Positions 27,568-37,001 of a stretch of DNA of 64,000 nucleotides are shown piece after piece. This stretch comes from Sphingomonas sp. CFBP 8760 (lineage in GTDB: Bacteria > Pseudomonadota > Alphaproteobacteria > Sphingomonadales > Sphingomonadaceae). Where the stretch lies: NCBI RefSeq assembly GCF_014841615.1, contig NZ_JACYUG010000010.1, positions 1 to 64,000 on the forward strand, in the 5' to 3' direction. The notes beneath the pieces were generated by a model. That model saw nothing but the letters and a program-made list of their open reading frames with translations. It did no database searches and had not been told where the DNA came from. The translations under genes and the position numbers were made by a program. Numbering within the stretch: the stretch's first letter is position 1; each line of letters opens with the position of its first letter.

Positions 27568-28328
27568 AACGGCGCGATCTCGCATTCGTGGCGGTGGAGC
27601 GGACCCATGTCGGGCGGGTGCGCAAGCTGAACGAGGACCGTGTGCTGTCGCGCACCGCGCTCGGCCTGTGGGCGGTGGCGGACGGGATGGGCGGGCACCA
27701 GCGCGGCGATCTGGCCAGCGGGATGATCGTCGACGCGCTGGTCGCGATCGATCCGATGGATTCGGGGTTCGCCTTTCTCGACAATGTGCAGGACGTGATC
27801 CAGCGGGTGAACCGCACGCTGGTCGCCCATGCCCGGCTGTCCGCGCCCGGTACGGTGATCGGATCGACGGTGGTCGTGCTGCTCGCCTTTGGCGGCCATT
27901 ATGCCTGCCTGTGGGCGGGTGACAGCCGTGGCTACCTGTTGCGTGGCGGGCGGCTGGACCAGATCACGCGCGATCACAGCATGGTGCAGGAACTGATCGA
28001 TTCGGGCGCGCTGAACCGCGCCGATGCGCCCGCCTTCGGCCGGTCCAACGTCATCACCCGCGCGGTCGGCGTGCAGGACAGCCTGGCGCTCGACCTGCAC
28101 AGCGGGCCGATCGAGGGCGACGACATCTTCCTGCTGTGTTCGGACGGGCTGACCGGGATGATCGACGATCACGGCATCGCCGATGTGCTGACGACGAGCC
28201 AGAGCCTGGACGAGGCGGCGGACCGGCTGCTGGACATGACGCTGGCGCACGGCGCGAAGGACAACGTCAGTTTCGTCCTGATCCGGGCGGATGCGGCGCA
28301 GGACGACACGCTGCAACGTTTGCGATAG
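27564..28328 (+). CDS. pppA: T6SS PP2C-type phosphatase PppA
   Basis: A 254-aa metal-dependent Ser/Thr phosphatase. PP2C motifs are NEDR near residue 23, VADGMGGH near 38, AGDSRGYLLR near 117, CSDGLTGM near 188 and KDNVSFVLI near 232, so all metal-binding Asp positions appear present. PppA reverses PpkA phosphorylation and resets the secretion apparatus. It overlaps tagF by 4 bp. Confidence 0.94.
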   Translation: MKRRDLAFVAVERTHVGRVRKLNEDRVLSRTALGLWAVADGMGGHQRGDLASGMIVDALVAIDPMDSGFAFLDNVQDVIQRVNRTLVAHARLSAPGTVIGSTVVVLLAFGGHYACLWAGDSRGYLLRGGRLDQITRDHSMVQELIDSGALNRADAPAFGRSNVITRAVGVQDSLALDLHSGPIEGDDIFLLCSDGLTGMIDDHGIADVLTTSQSLDEAADRLLDMTLAHGAKDNVSFVLIRADAAQDDTLQRLR

Positions 28329-28376
28329 GTTAGGGCGATAGGGAATGCCCGCGAAGTCGGGCCAATCAGGGGTGTC

Positions 28377-29198
28377 ATGATGATGAATGCAGGTCAGCCG
28401 CGCGTCGCGCGGACGGGAACGATGCTGGCGGCGGCGGCGATGCTGGCGCTGCTCGGCGGTTGCGGCAAGAAGGCGGAGATACAGCCGCTGCCGGCCCCGC
28501 CGGAAGCGGCACCGGCCGCTCCCGCGACCGGAAATCCCGGCGATATGCCGCAGGCGACGCCCGGCCTCAACCCGACGCAGCGGCTGGCGCGCGTGGTCGA
28601 TCTGCTCAACCGCAACGACGAGAAGACCGCGCGGGCGGAACTCGACGCGCTGCTGGCGCAGGACCCCGGCCGTCGCGAGGCGAAGGTGCTGGAACAGTCG
28701 ATCAAGGGCAATCCCTATGCGATGGTGCCCCGCAACAGCTTCAGCTACGTCGTCGCGCCGGGTGATACCTTCATCACGCTTGCGCTCGACTATCTGGGCG
28801 ATTCCTACAAATTCTATGCGCTGGCGCGGATCAGCGGCATCGCGCCGAACATGCTGAAGCCCGGCGACATCATCCAGATGCCGGGCCGGGTGCGCGAACC
28901 GTCACGCCCTGGCGTGCAGCGCTCGCGCCCATCAGTGACGCGGACACGGCCGCCGCGGCGGACCGGCCCGGCGACCGGGGCGGCGCCCGCGACCGGCGCG
29001 GCACCCGCCGCCCCGCAGAGCGATCCCGCCACCGCGCTGCGCTATCGCCGGCAGGGGCTGGAGCAGATGACCGCCGGCCGGATCGACCGTGCCGTCGCCC
29101 TGCTGGGTCGGGCGTTGCAATATGACCCGGACAACCGCGCCATCGCCGCCGATCTGGCGCGCGCGCGGCGTATCCAGGGCACGGTGCAGACGCGATAA
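28377..29198 (+). CDS. T6SS-cluster lipoprotein with LysM and TPR-like regions
   Basis: A 273-aa predicted lipoprotein: signal peptide, then lipobox LGGC (Cys29). A helical repeat region (about 60-110) is followed by a LysM domain (about 120-165, YVVAPGDTF...LKPGDIIQMPG), an Arg/Pro-rich linker and a TPR-like C-terminus (about 220-265). LysM binds peptidoglycan. As the last gene of the first T6SS block, and with no TssJ found, it may help anchor the membrane complex (inference). The start lies in an ATG triplet (28377); the first was taken. Confidence 0.82.
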   Translation: MMMNAGQPRVARTGTMLAAAAMLALLGGCGKKAEIQPLPAPPEAAPAAPATGNPGDMPQATPGLNPTQRLARVVDLLNRNDEKTARAELDALLAQDPGRREAKVLEQSIKGNPYAMVPRNSFSYVVAPGDTFITLALDYLGDSYKFYALARISGIAPNMLKPGDIIQMPGRVREPSRPGVQRSRPSVTRTRPPRRTGPATGAAPATGAAPAAPQSDPATALRYRRQGLEQMTAGRIDRAVALLGRALQYDPDNRAIAADLARARRIQGTVQTR

Positions 29199-29305
29199 GC
29201 GGGGTGACCGGGCGTGGATCACGCGATCCGCGCCCGGTTTCATGGTGCGCTACGGTCGCCATGACAGGATGGCTTTAGCGGACGATGGCGTGAAACCTGC
29301 CCTGT

Positions 29306-29383
29306 CGTCATTGCGAGCGTAGCGAAGCAATCCCGTGCGTCACGCGCCGGGCCCTCGATTGCTTCGCTGCGCTCGCAATGACG
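29306..29383. repeat. REP-like palindromic element, copy 1
   Basis: A 27-base arm (29306-29332, core ATTGCGAGCGTAGCGAAGCAAT) is followed after 24 bases by its inverted copy (29357-29383) with one base changed. It lies between the convergent LysM lipoprotein and ppkA genes. The same element recurs at 40286 and 61209. Confidence 0.9.
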
Positions 29384-29451
29384 GAATGGGGACGGAATGG
29401 GTCAGGCCATGATATCCCGCGCTGGCCGATATGGCCGGCGGCCCGGCGGTA

Positions 29452-31299
29452 CTACATCCGGTTGTCGGGGAGTTCACCGGCCAGCGTGCTGTCCTCGTCG
29501 TCGTCATGCGCCCAGGTGCGGACGCGTTCGGGTGGGGGCGCGTCGGGATCGGCATCGGTTGCCGCCGGGTCCGGGGTTGGTTCGGGACGGCGGACGCCCT
29601 CGACCTGCGCGAGCATGACGGTTTCGGGGGCGGGGGCGGTCTCGGTCCGCTCGGCCGGGGCCGACGGCGGGTCGAGCAGCAGCGCCTCGACCGAATTGAG
29701 CCGTTCCTCCATGCTCTGCGCGACCATGTTCACCCCGTCGAACAGCTCGCCGAATTCATCCTTGCGGCTGTGCGAGATGCGGAAGTCGAGATTGCCGCGG
29801 GCGATGTCGTACAGCGCATCGCGCAACCGCTCGATCGGGGATTTCAGCATCCGGCCGCTGAGATAGGCGGCGGCGGCCACCGCGCCGAGCGTGACGATCG
29901 AGACGAGCAGCAACGCCAGTTCCGACGTGCGCGACGCGGCGCGCAGCGCGGTGGCGTCCACCGCCACGTCGACCTTGCCGAACCCGCGCCCGGCATAGGT
30001 GATCGGCCGGACGAAGCGGAACCCCTCGCCCCCCGCCACGGAGGTGACGGTGATGCCGTCGTTCCGTTCCACCGCCTTCTCCCCGGTCGGGGCGCGGTAG
30101 GGGCGACCGACCCGGGTCGCATCGCTGGCGGCGCGCACTACCCCGCCGGCATCGACGACGGTGATCCCCCGGATGCCGCGATCGGCGGCGGCGGAGCGCA
30201 CGAAGATCTCCACCGGCAGCCAGTCCTGCGCTTCCGGCGGCAGCGAGGCGTTGTCGACCGCGCGAAGCGCCGCGTTGTTGGCGACGAACGACGAGATCGC
30301 CTGACCCGATGCCAGCGCCACGTCGCGCATCGCGCGCCGCTGCGTCACGATCGCGGTCACCACCGAGGCGCCGAGCACGACGGCGGTGATGAGCGTGAGC
30401 AGCACCGCCAGCTTCACCGCGAAGGGAATATACTGGCGCCGCTCGATCGCCTCGCGCGCGACGGTGCGGTTGACCGACAGTTCGCGACGCAACGCCTCCG
30501 CCATGCGGTGGCCGTCGGCGAAACGCTGCGCGGGATCGCGGCTCATCGCCTTGCCGATGATGAACTGCAACCCGCGCGGCACGTCGTGCGCCACGTTGGC
30601 CAGCGGTTCCGGATCGGCCTGCACGATCTGGGTGGCGAGCGTGGCGGCGTTGACCGCGGGGAAGGCACGGCGGCCCGACGCCAGTTCGTACAGCACGACG
30701 CCGAGCGAGAAGATGTCCGACCGCCCGTCGAGATCGCGGCCCAGCGCCTGTTCGGGGCTCATATAGCGGGGCGTGCCGACCACCTGGCCGATCTGGGTCT
30801 TGAGCGATTCCTGTTCGAACAGATCGCCCTCGGCGACGCGGGCGATGCCGAAATCGAGCAGCTTCACCGTCTTGCGATCGGGCGACACGATGATGTTCGA
30901 CGGCTTCACGTCGCGATGGACCACGCCCTGCGCATGGGCATAGCCGAGCGCGAACGACAGCTGGATGCCGATCGAGGCCACTTCCGACGCGGTCAGCGCC
31001 CCCGCCTTCATCACCTCCGACAGCGGTTCGCCGTCGAGATATTCCATGACGATGAACGGATAGCCGTCGATCTCGCCGACATCGAAGATGGTGACGATGC
31101 CGGGATGCGACAGCGCGCCCGCCGCCCGCGCCTCGCGCAGGAAGCGGATCGAATATTCCCGGTCCTGCCGGTATTCGGCCTTCAGGACCTTCACCACCAG
31201 CGCGCGATCGATATGCGGATCATAGGCGCGATAGACGTCGGCCATCGCGCCTTCGCCGATCTGTTCCAGGATACGGTAACGCCCGACGAGTTCCAGCAC
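29452..31299 (-). CDS. ppkA: T6SS Ser/Thr kinase PpkA with sensor and HAMP region
   Basis: A 615-aa Hanks-type kinase that should phosphorylate T6SS targets. Kinase motifs are IGEGAMADVYRA near residue 14, VVKVLK with the catalytic Lys, HRDVKPSN near 130, DFG near 153 and MSPEQ near 178. A transmembrane helix (about 315-338) leads to a periplasmic sensor region of about 150 aa, a second helix (about 480-502) and a cytoplasmic HAMP-type segment, with an acidic Pro-rich tail. GTG at 31299 is the start, with AAGGGGGAAA just upstream; longer readings run into the divergent tssA promoter. It forms a single-gene unit between the two plus-strand blocks. Confidence 0.92.
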   Translation of the reverse strand: MLELVGRYRILEQIGEGAMADVYRAYDPHIDRALVVKVLKAEYRQDREYSIRFLREARAAGALSHPGIVTIFDVGEIDGYPFIVMEYLDGEPLSEVMKAGALTASEVASIGIQLSFALGYAHAQGVVHRDVKPSNIIVSPDRKTVKLLDFGIARVAEGDLFEQESLKTQIGQVVGTPRYMSPEQALGRDLDGRSDIFSLGVVLYELASGRRAFPAVNAATLATQIVQADPEPLANVAHDVPRGLQFIIGKAMSRDPAQRFADGHRMAEALRRELSVNRTVAREAIERRQYIPFAVKLAVLLTLITAVVLGASVVTAIVTQRRAMRDVALASGQAISSFVANNAALRAVDNASLPPEAQDWLPVEIFVRSAAADRGIRGITVVDAGGVVRAASDATRVGRPYRAPTGEKAVERNDGITVTSVAGGEGFRFVRPITYAGRGFGKVDVAVDATALRAASRTSELALLLVSIVTLGAVAAAAYLSGRMLKSPIERLRDALYDIARGNLDFRISHSRKDEFGELFDGVNMVAQSMEERLNSVEALLLDPPSAPAERTETAPAPETVMLAQVEGVRRPEPTPDPAATDADPDAPPPERVRTWAHDDDEDSTLAGELPDNRM

Positions 31300-31435
31300 G
31301 CGATTTCCCCCTTCGGCCGACGCGGGCACCCTGTACGTGCGATTATCAGGGGGCGGCGCACTTTGCCAGTGCGACCCGCCGCTTGACGGCCACCATGGGC
31401 GATGGCACCCCATGACACCGGTGGGGGAAGCCTGG

Positions 31436-32599
31436 ATGAATGATCGTTTCGCCATCGAGGAACTGCTCGCCCCGATCGCGGGGCCGGATGGGCTGGCGGC
31501 CGGGCCGGACGTGCGCGGCGGCGGGTCCAGCGGGTCGGGCCTCTATCTGGCGATCAAGGACGCGCGGAACGAGGCGCGGCTGGCCGAGCGCAACGCGATC
31601 ACCTCCGGCGATCCCGAGGCGGTGCCGCTGAAGGCGGGCATCCGCGCCTGGGAGACGGTGGCGCAGGGCGGCACCGCGCTGCTGGCGGAAACCAAGGACT
31701 TGCAGGTCGCCGCCTGGCTGACCGAGGCGTGGCTGCGCAGCGACGGCTTTCCCGGCGTGGCGGCGGGGTTCGACCTGCTCGCCGGGCTGGTCGAACGGTT
31801 CTGGGACGACGGGCTGCATCCGCAGGAGGACGAGGACGGGATCGAGACCCGGGTCGCGCCGCTGTTCGGGCTGTTCGGCAACGGCGATGTCGGCACGCTG
31901 CTGCAACCGATCAAGCTGCTGCCGCTGAGCGATCACGAACACCCCGCCGTGGCGTTGTGGACGGTGGAGACGGTGCAGGCGCAGAGCACGCGGCACGAGG
32001 ACCCCGATCTGGCCGAGGAACTGGTCGAGCGCCGCCGCGCGCAGATCGCTGCGATGGAGGAGGCGATCCACCGCGCCTCGCCGGATTTCGCCACCGAAGC
32101 GGCGGCGGGCATCGCGGCGGCGCTGGCCGCGCTCGACCGGCTGATGGCGGCGATCGACGCGCACACGCCGTTCGGCCGCTTCGGATCGCAGGTGTCGCGC
32201 CCGCTGGAGGATGCGGCGGCCCTGCTGCGCGTCCATGGCCCCGGCAGCGACGTGACCGAGGTCGAGGCGGTACCGGTCGAGGCGGTGGCGGCACCGGTCG
32301 CCGCCCTGCCGGCCGAGGCGGCGGAGGGGGCGATTCCCGTCGCCGCCGCCCCGCCGGCACCCGAACCCATGAACCGCGAACGGGCGCTTGCAACCCTCTT
32401 GGAGGTCGCAGCGTTCTTCGAGCGTAACGAACCACAATCCATCCTCGGGGAGAGCCTGAGACATGTGGTGCGGCGGGCGAACCTGTCGGCAGTCGAACTG
32501 CTGGCGGAACTCCTGCCGGATGGCGAGCAGCGTGCGCTGTTCCTGCTGCGGGCCGGCATCGGTCGCAGCGAGGGCGGCGGCAATGACGACGGTTACTAA
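31436..32599 (+). CDS. tssA: T6SS cap protein TssA (ImpA)
   Basis: A 387-aa TssA. The ImpA N-terminal domain fills about residues 8-130 (GPDVRGGGSSGSGLY, then LQVAAWLTEAWLRSDGFPG near 100). An Ala/Val/Pro-rich linker and a short C-terminal domain (about 310-375, NRERALATLLEVAAFFERNEPQS split by family-like residues) follow. TssA primes and stabilises the distal end of the growing sheath. The start at 31436 fits the conserved N-terminus; upstream ATGs would read into the ppkA promoter region. It heads the third T6SS block. Confidence 0.93.
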   Translation: MNDRFAIEELLAPIAGPDGLAAGPDVRGGGSSGSGLYLAIKDARNEARLAERNAITSGDPEAVPLKAGIRAWETVAQGGTALLAETKDLQVAAWLTEAWLRSDGFPGVAAGFDLLAGLVERFWDDGLHPQEDEDGIETRVAPLFGLFGNGDVGTLLQPIKLLPLSDHEHPAVALWTVETVQAQSTRHEDPDLAEELVERRRAQIAAMEEAIHRASPDFATEAAAGIAAALAALDRLMAAIDAHTPFGRFGSQVSRPLEDAAALLRVHGPGSDVTEVEAVPVEAVAAPVAALPAEAAEGAIPVAAAPPAPEPMNRERALATLLEVAAFFERNEPQSILGESLRHVVRRANLSAVELLAELLPDGEQRALFLLRAGIGRSEGGGNDDGY

Positions 32600-32611
32600 C
32601 GGGGTGAGAAC

Positions 32612-33142
32612 ATGGCCGAGAGCGTTCACGACAAGCTGAAGCGGGTGCGCAAGCCCCGTGTCCACATCACCTACGACGTCGAGACGGAAGGTGCCGTCGA
32701 GGTCAAGGAACTACCCTTCGTGATGGGGGTGATGGGCGATTTCTCGGGCGATCCGACCGAGCCGCTCAAGCCGCTGCGCGATCGCAAGTTCATCCAGATC
32801 GACCGCGACAATTTCGATCAGGTCATGCAGCGCATGTCGCCGGGCCTGAAACTGCGCGTCGAGAACACGCTGAAGGACGACGGCAGCACCCTGCCGGTCG
32901 ACCTGAAGTTCGAATCGATGGAGGATTTCGAGCCGGGCCGGATCGTCCAGCAGGTCGAACCGCTGCGCCGCCTGATGGAGACGCGCACCAAGCTGCGCGA
33001 CCTGATGACCAAGGCGGACAGTTCGGAACAGCTGGAGACGCTGCTGGAACAGGTGTTGCAGGACAGCGGCCAGATGGAGGCGCTGCACGCCGAACTGGGC
33101 CGCGGCGGACCGGCCGCGCCGACCCCCGGAAAGGACGCCTGA
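32612..33142 (+). CDS. tssB: T6SS sheath small subunit TssB (VipA)
   Basis: A 176-aa TssB, which pairs with TssC to build the contractile sheath. Family blocks are [13 protein letters not shown] near residue 16, [13 protein letters not shown] near 34 and [15 protein letters not shown] near 57. A GGGGTGAG ribosome site precedes the ATG. It lies 12 bp after tssA and 3 bp before tssC. Confidence 0.97.
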   Translation: MAESVHDKLKRVRKPRVHITYDVETEGAVEVKELPFVMGVMGDFSGDPTEPLKPLRDRKFIQIDRDNFDQVMQRMSPGLKLRVENTLKDDGSTLPVDLKFESMEDFEPGRIVQQVEPLRRLMETRTKLRDLMTKADSSEQLETLLEQVLQDSGQMEALHAELGRGGPAAPTPGKDA

Positions 33143-33145
33143 CCG

Positions 33146-34645
33146 ATGAGCGACATCAACCGCGGCGGCCTTGCCTCGCCCGCCACCACCACGACGCTGA
33201 CCGAGGGGCGCAGCCTGCTCGACGAGGCGATCGGCGCGACCCGCCAGACCGAGCCCGATCAGGTCGCCGAACTGCTGCGCGCCTTCACCGACGAGGCGCT
33301 GGCCGGCACCGTCAGCTATTCGCGCAACTTCACCGTCACGATGCGCGACGCGATCGCCGCGATCGACGCCAAGATGTCGGCGCAGCTCGCCGCGATCATG
33401 CATGACGAGAAGTTCAAGGCGCTGGAGGGCAGCTGGCGCGGGCTGCATTATCTGGTGACCAACAGCGAGACGGGGCGCGACATGCGCATCCGCGTCATCA
33501 ACGCCAGCAAGCGCGACCTTGCCCGCGATCTGGAACGCGCGACCGAGTTCGACCAGAGCACGTTGTTCAAGAAGATCTACGAGAACGAGTTCGGCACGCC
33601 GGGCGGCGAGCCATATGGCGCGCTGATCGGCGACTATTATTTCGGCGCGGGGCAGGAGGATGTCGAACTGCTGCGCAACCTGTCGGGCGTGGCGGCGGCG
33701 GCATTCGCGCCGTTCGTCGCGGCGGCGGGGCCGCAAATGTTCGGGTTCGACACGTTCGAGGAACTGTCCAAGCTGCGCGACTTGAGTGAGAAGTTCCAGG
33801 CGGCGGACTACACCAAGTGGCGCGCGTTCCGCGATACCGACGATTCGCGCTTCGTGACGCTGACGATGCCGCGCGTCCTCGCCCGCCAGCCTTATGGCGA
33901 GGATACCAAGCGGATCGACGAATTCGCCTATGAGGAGGCGCCGGTATCGGGCAGCGGCGCCACCCGGCCGCTGGCGCACGACGATTATTGCTGGATGAAC
34001 GCGGCCTATGCGCTGGGCGCGCGGATGACCAACGCCTTCGCCGAAAGCGGCTGGACGACCGCGATCCGCGGCGCCGAGGGCGGGGGCAAGGTCAGCAACC
34101 TGCCGACCCACGTCTTCCAATCGGACGACGGCGACATGTCCGAACAATGCCCGACCGAGATCGCGATCACCTCGCGCCGGGAAAAGGAACTGTCCGATCT
34201 CGGCTTCCTGCCGCTGTCGCACTACAAGAACACCGATTACGCGGTGTTCTTCGGCGCGCAGACGACGCAGCGGCCTAAGAAGTACGACCGGGCGGAAGCG
34301 ACCGAGAATGCCGCGATCTCGGCGCGGTTGCCCTACATCCTCGCCTCGTCGCGGTTCGCGCATTATCTGAAGGTGATGGCGCGCGACAAGATCGGCTCGT
34401 TCATGGAGGTCGACGACGTGTCTGGCTGGCTGAACCGCTGGATCCTGAACTACGTCAACGCGGCCGAGGGCGGCGGGCAGGAAATCCGCGCCAAGTTCCC
34501 GCTGCGCGAGGCGCGGATCGAGGTGTCGCCGGTGCCGGGTGCACCGGGATCGTACAACGCGGTCGCCTATCTGCGGCCATGGTTGCAGATGGAGGAACTG
34601 AGCGCGTCCCTCCGGCTGGTGGCACGTATCCCCAAAAAGGCATGA
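33146..34645 (+). CDS. tssC: T6SS sheath large subunit TssC (VipB)
   Basis: A 499-aa TssC, the large sheath subunit. Diagnostic pieces are LEGSWRGLHYLV near residue 93, FGTPGGEPYGALIGDY near 150, and near the C-terminus RFAHYLKVMARDKIGSF and FPLREARIEV. Length and order are standard, and it is the likely main partner of TssB. Its TGA overlaps the ATG of the following TssC-like gene. Confidence 0.97.
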   Translation: MSDINRGGLASPATTTTLTEGRSLLDEAIGATRQTEPDQVAELLRAFTDEALAGTVSYSRNFTVTMRDAIAAIDAKMSAQLAAIMHDEKFKALEGSWRGLHYLVTNSETGRDMRIRVINASKRDLARDLERATEFDQSTLFKKIYENEFGTPGGEPYGALIGDYYFGAGQEDVELLRNLSGVAAAAFAPFVAAAGPQMFGFDTFEELSKLRDLSEKFQAADYTKWRAFRDTDDSRFVTLTMPRVLARQPYGEDTKRIDEFAYEEAPVSGSGATRPLAHDDYCWMNAAYALGARMTNAFAESGWTTAIRGAEGGGKVSNLPTHVFQSDDGDMSEQCPTEIAITSRREKELSDLGFLPLSHYKNTDYAVFFGAQTTQRPKKYDRAEATENAAISARLPYILASSRFAHYLKVMARDKIGSFMEVDDVSGWLNRWILNYVNAAEGGGQEIRAKFPLREARIEVSPVPGAPGSYNAVAYLRPWLQMEELSASLRLVARIPKKA

Positions 34646-36219
34646 CGCCGGCGGGGGGAGCGGCGGGGGCGGGGGACGACGGGGGCGGCGCGGACGTCGC
34701 CCCCGTCGATCGCGCACCCGATGCCGGCAAGGTCGCCGGGTTCGATACCGGCCACGCGGCCGGCGCGGTGCCCGATCCGGCGGCGGCGGCGGGGGCGGAT
34801 CGCTTCATCGATCTGGGCGGTGGCGATCTGGGCGGAGTGCCCCTGCCGCCACCGGATGCCGCGCCCGATCCCGCCGACGAGGCGGCGGCGCGGCGGGCGT
34901 TGCGGCGGCGGATCGACCGCGCGGTCGCGGCGATCGACACGATGCTGTCGGTGCAGGTCGACGCGATCCTCGCCCATCCCCGCTTCGCCGCGCTGGAGGC
35001 GGCATGGCGTGGCATCGCATGGCTGGTGCAGGGGCTGGGTGCGGACGGCCTGTCACGGTTGCGGCTGTTCGACGCGCGCTGGGCGGAACTGGTCCGCGAT
35101 TTCGAACGCAGCGTCGATGTGGAACACAGCGCGCTGTTCGACATCGTCTACAATCAGGAATTCGACATGCCCGGCGGCGTGCCGTTCTCCATGATCCTCG
35201 CGCTCTATGCGGTGCAGCACCGGCCGTCGCGCGACCATCCGGGGGACGATGTCGGTGCGCTCCGGATGCTGACGCAGGTCGCCGCCGCCGCCTTCGCGCC
35301 GATCGTGATGGATGGTGCGCCCGGCCTGTTCGGGCTGGACGGGTTCGCCGAACTCGATCGCCGCCAGTCGATCGCCGCCGATTTCCGCCAGCCCGATTAC
35401 CTGCGGCTGCACAGCCTGCAACAGCTGCCGGACTCGCGCTTTCTGGGGCTGGTGGTGCCACGGGTGCGATTGCGCGGCAGCTGGCGGGGGCGCAGCGCCG
35501 GGGATATCGGCTTCCGCTATGATGCCGACGACCGGCAGGTGTTGTGGGGGCCGGGGGCGCTGGCGTTCGGCGACATCTGCCTGCGCGCGTTTCGCGACCA
35601 TCGCTGGCTGGCGGCGATCCGCGGCACCGTGCGCGACCGGCTGGAAGGCGGGGTGGTGGCGACGCTGCCCCCAGTCGATTTCGCGACCGACGCACCGGGC
35701 AAGATCCTGAAACCCCCGGTCGAGGTGCATGTATCGGAGACGATCGACCGCGAACTGGCCGAGGCGGGGTTCATCGCGATCCGCCGGGTAAAGGACACGC
35801 CGTTCCTGGCGATCCACAACATGCCCTCGCTCCACCGCCCCGCCCGCGTGTTCGGATCGGAGGTGGCGCGGGTTAACGAACGCCTGGGCACGATGCTCAA
35901 CTACATCCTCTGCGTCGCGCGCTTCGCCCATTACATCAAGGTGATCGGGCGCGAGTGGATCGGATCGTTCCAGTCCGCCACCGAATGCGAGGTGCGGCTG
36001 CAACGCTGGCTGAACGATTACACCAGCGGCGGCGACGACATGGATTACGATGCCAAGGCACGCTTCCCCCTGCGGGAAGGCCGCATCACCGTGGCCGACA
36101 TTGCGGGCAAGCCCGGCGCCTATGAATGCCGCGTCGCGCTGAAACCGCATTTCCAGCTCGATCAGGTCGTCAGCGAATTCCACCTCGTCACCACCATTCA
36201 GGAGCCGCGCGCGGCATGA
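34642..36219 (+). CDS. Second TssC-family protein
   Basis: A 525-aa paralogue of TssC. It starts with an Ala/Gly/Asp-rich stretch of about 85 residues absent from TssC, then follows the family: LEAAWRGIAWLVQGL, EFDMPGGVPFSMI, RFAHYIKVIGREWIGSF and FPLREGRITV. Agrobacterium T6SS clusters similarly carry two neighbouring TssC proteins (TssC40 and TssC41), so tandem copies are known in alphaproteobacteria. It may form part of the sheath or a special terminal ring. ATG at 34642 overlaps the tssC stop. Confidence 0.9.
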   Translation: MTPAGGAAGAGDDGGGADVAPVDRAPDAGKVAGFDTGHAAGAVPDPAAAAGADRFIDLGGGDLGGVPLPPPDAAPDPADEAAARRALRRRIDRAVAAIDTMLSVQVDAILAHPRFAALEAAWRGIAWLVQGLGADGLSRLRLFDARWAELVRDFERSVDVEHSALFDIVYNQEFDMPGGVPFSMILALYAVQHRPSRDHPGDDVGALRMLTQVAAAAFAPIVMDGAPGLFGLDGFAELDRRQSIAADFRQPDYLRLHSLQQLPDSRFLGLVVPRVRLRGSWRGRSAGDIGFRYDADDRQVLWGPGALAFGDICLRAFRDHRWLAAIRGTVRDRLEGGVVATLPPVDFATDAPGKILKPPVEVHVSETIDRELAEAGFIAIRRVKDTPFLAIHNMPSLHRPARVFGSEVARVNERLGTMLNYILCVARFAHYIKVIGREWIGSFQSATECEVRLQRWLNDYTSGGDDMDYDAKARFPLREGRITVADIAGKPGAYECRVALKPHFQLDQVVSEFHLVTTIQEPRAA

Positions 36220-37001
36220 CCCACCCGTCCGATCCCGAACTCGCCGTCCTGCTCCGCGACGCGCGACTGGACGAGGCACGCGCGCTGGCCGCCGCGCGGG
36301 TACGCGCCAAGCCCGACGATGCCCGCGCCCGGCTCGACCTCGCCGATATGCTGATCGTGCTGGGGGAGTGGGACAAGGCGGACAACCACGCCGATCTGGC
36401 CGGCACCTACGATCCGTCGCGCGCGGTGGGCCTCGCGCTGCTGCGCCAGCTGATCCGCGCGGCAACGTGGCGCGACCAGAGTTTTGCCGAGCGTCGCCCG
36501 CCCGATCTGGTGACCGAACCGGATGCCGGCGTCGTCGCCGCGCTGGCGCTGCTCGCCGGCACCGCGCTGCCCGCCGACGAACCTGCCGCACTGACGGTGA
36601 CGGTCGACGGACAGGCGCATGACGGGTTCCGCGATCTCGACGACCGGGTGGCGGGCGTGCTGGAGGTGCTGACCGGCAACGGCCGCTATCTGTGGGTGCC
36701 GCTGTCGCAGGTCGCCGCACTCCGCCCCGCCAAGCCGGAGCGGCTGCGCGATCTGGTATGGCGCCCCGCCGAAATCGAGGTGACGGGCGGGCCGAGCGGC
36801 ACCGTCTATATCCCCGCGCTCTACCCGTTCGCGGGCGGCGGGGGCGATGCCACCCACCGGCTCGGCCGCGCGACCGACTGGGTCGAGGAGGCGGACGGGC
36901 GGTTGCGCGGGATCGGCCAGCGCGGCTGGCTGGCTGGCGACGATATCCTGACGCTCGACGGATTCGAGGAATTGAGCGTCGCCCCGGATACCGCCGCATG
37001 A
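36216..37001 (+). CDS. tagJ: T6SS accessory protein TagJ (ImpE family)
   Basis: A 261-aa ImpE-family protein. The N-terminal half is helical and TPR-like (DARLDEARALAAARV near residue 14), and the C-terminal half has the ImpE blocks YLWVPLSQV near 160 and RDLVWRPAEIEV near 178. TagJ binds the N-terminus of TssB and can modulate ClpV recruitment. It has 4-bp overlaps on both sides, with the TssC-like gene and tssE. Confidence 0.92.
   Translation: MTHPSDPELAVLLRDARLDEARALAAARVRAKPDDARARLDLADMLIVLGEWDKADNHADLAGTYDPSRAVGLALLRQLIRAATWRDQSFAERRPPDLVTEPDAGVVAALALLAGTALPADEPAALTVTVDGQAHDGFRDLDDRVAGVLEVLTGNGRYLWVPLSQVAALRPAKPERLRDLVWRPAEIEVTGGPSGTVYIPALYPFAGGGGDATHRLGRATDWVEEADGRLRGIGQRGWLAGDDILTLDGFEELSVAPDTAA

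Noticed and set aside
32711..34717. Long minus-strand frame opposite tssB and tssC
   Set aside because: No motif, and the opposite strand encodes conserved sheath proteins.
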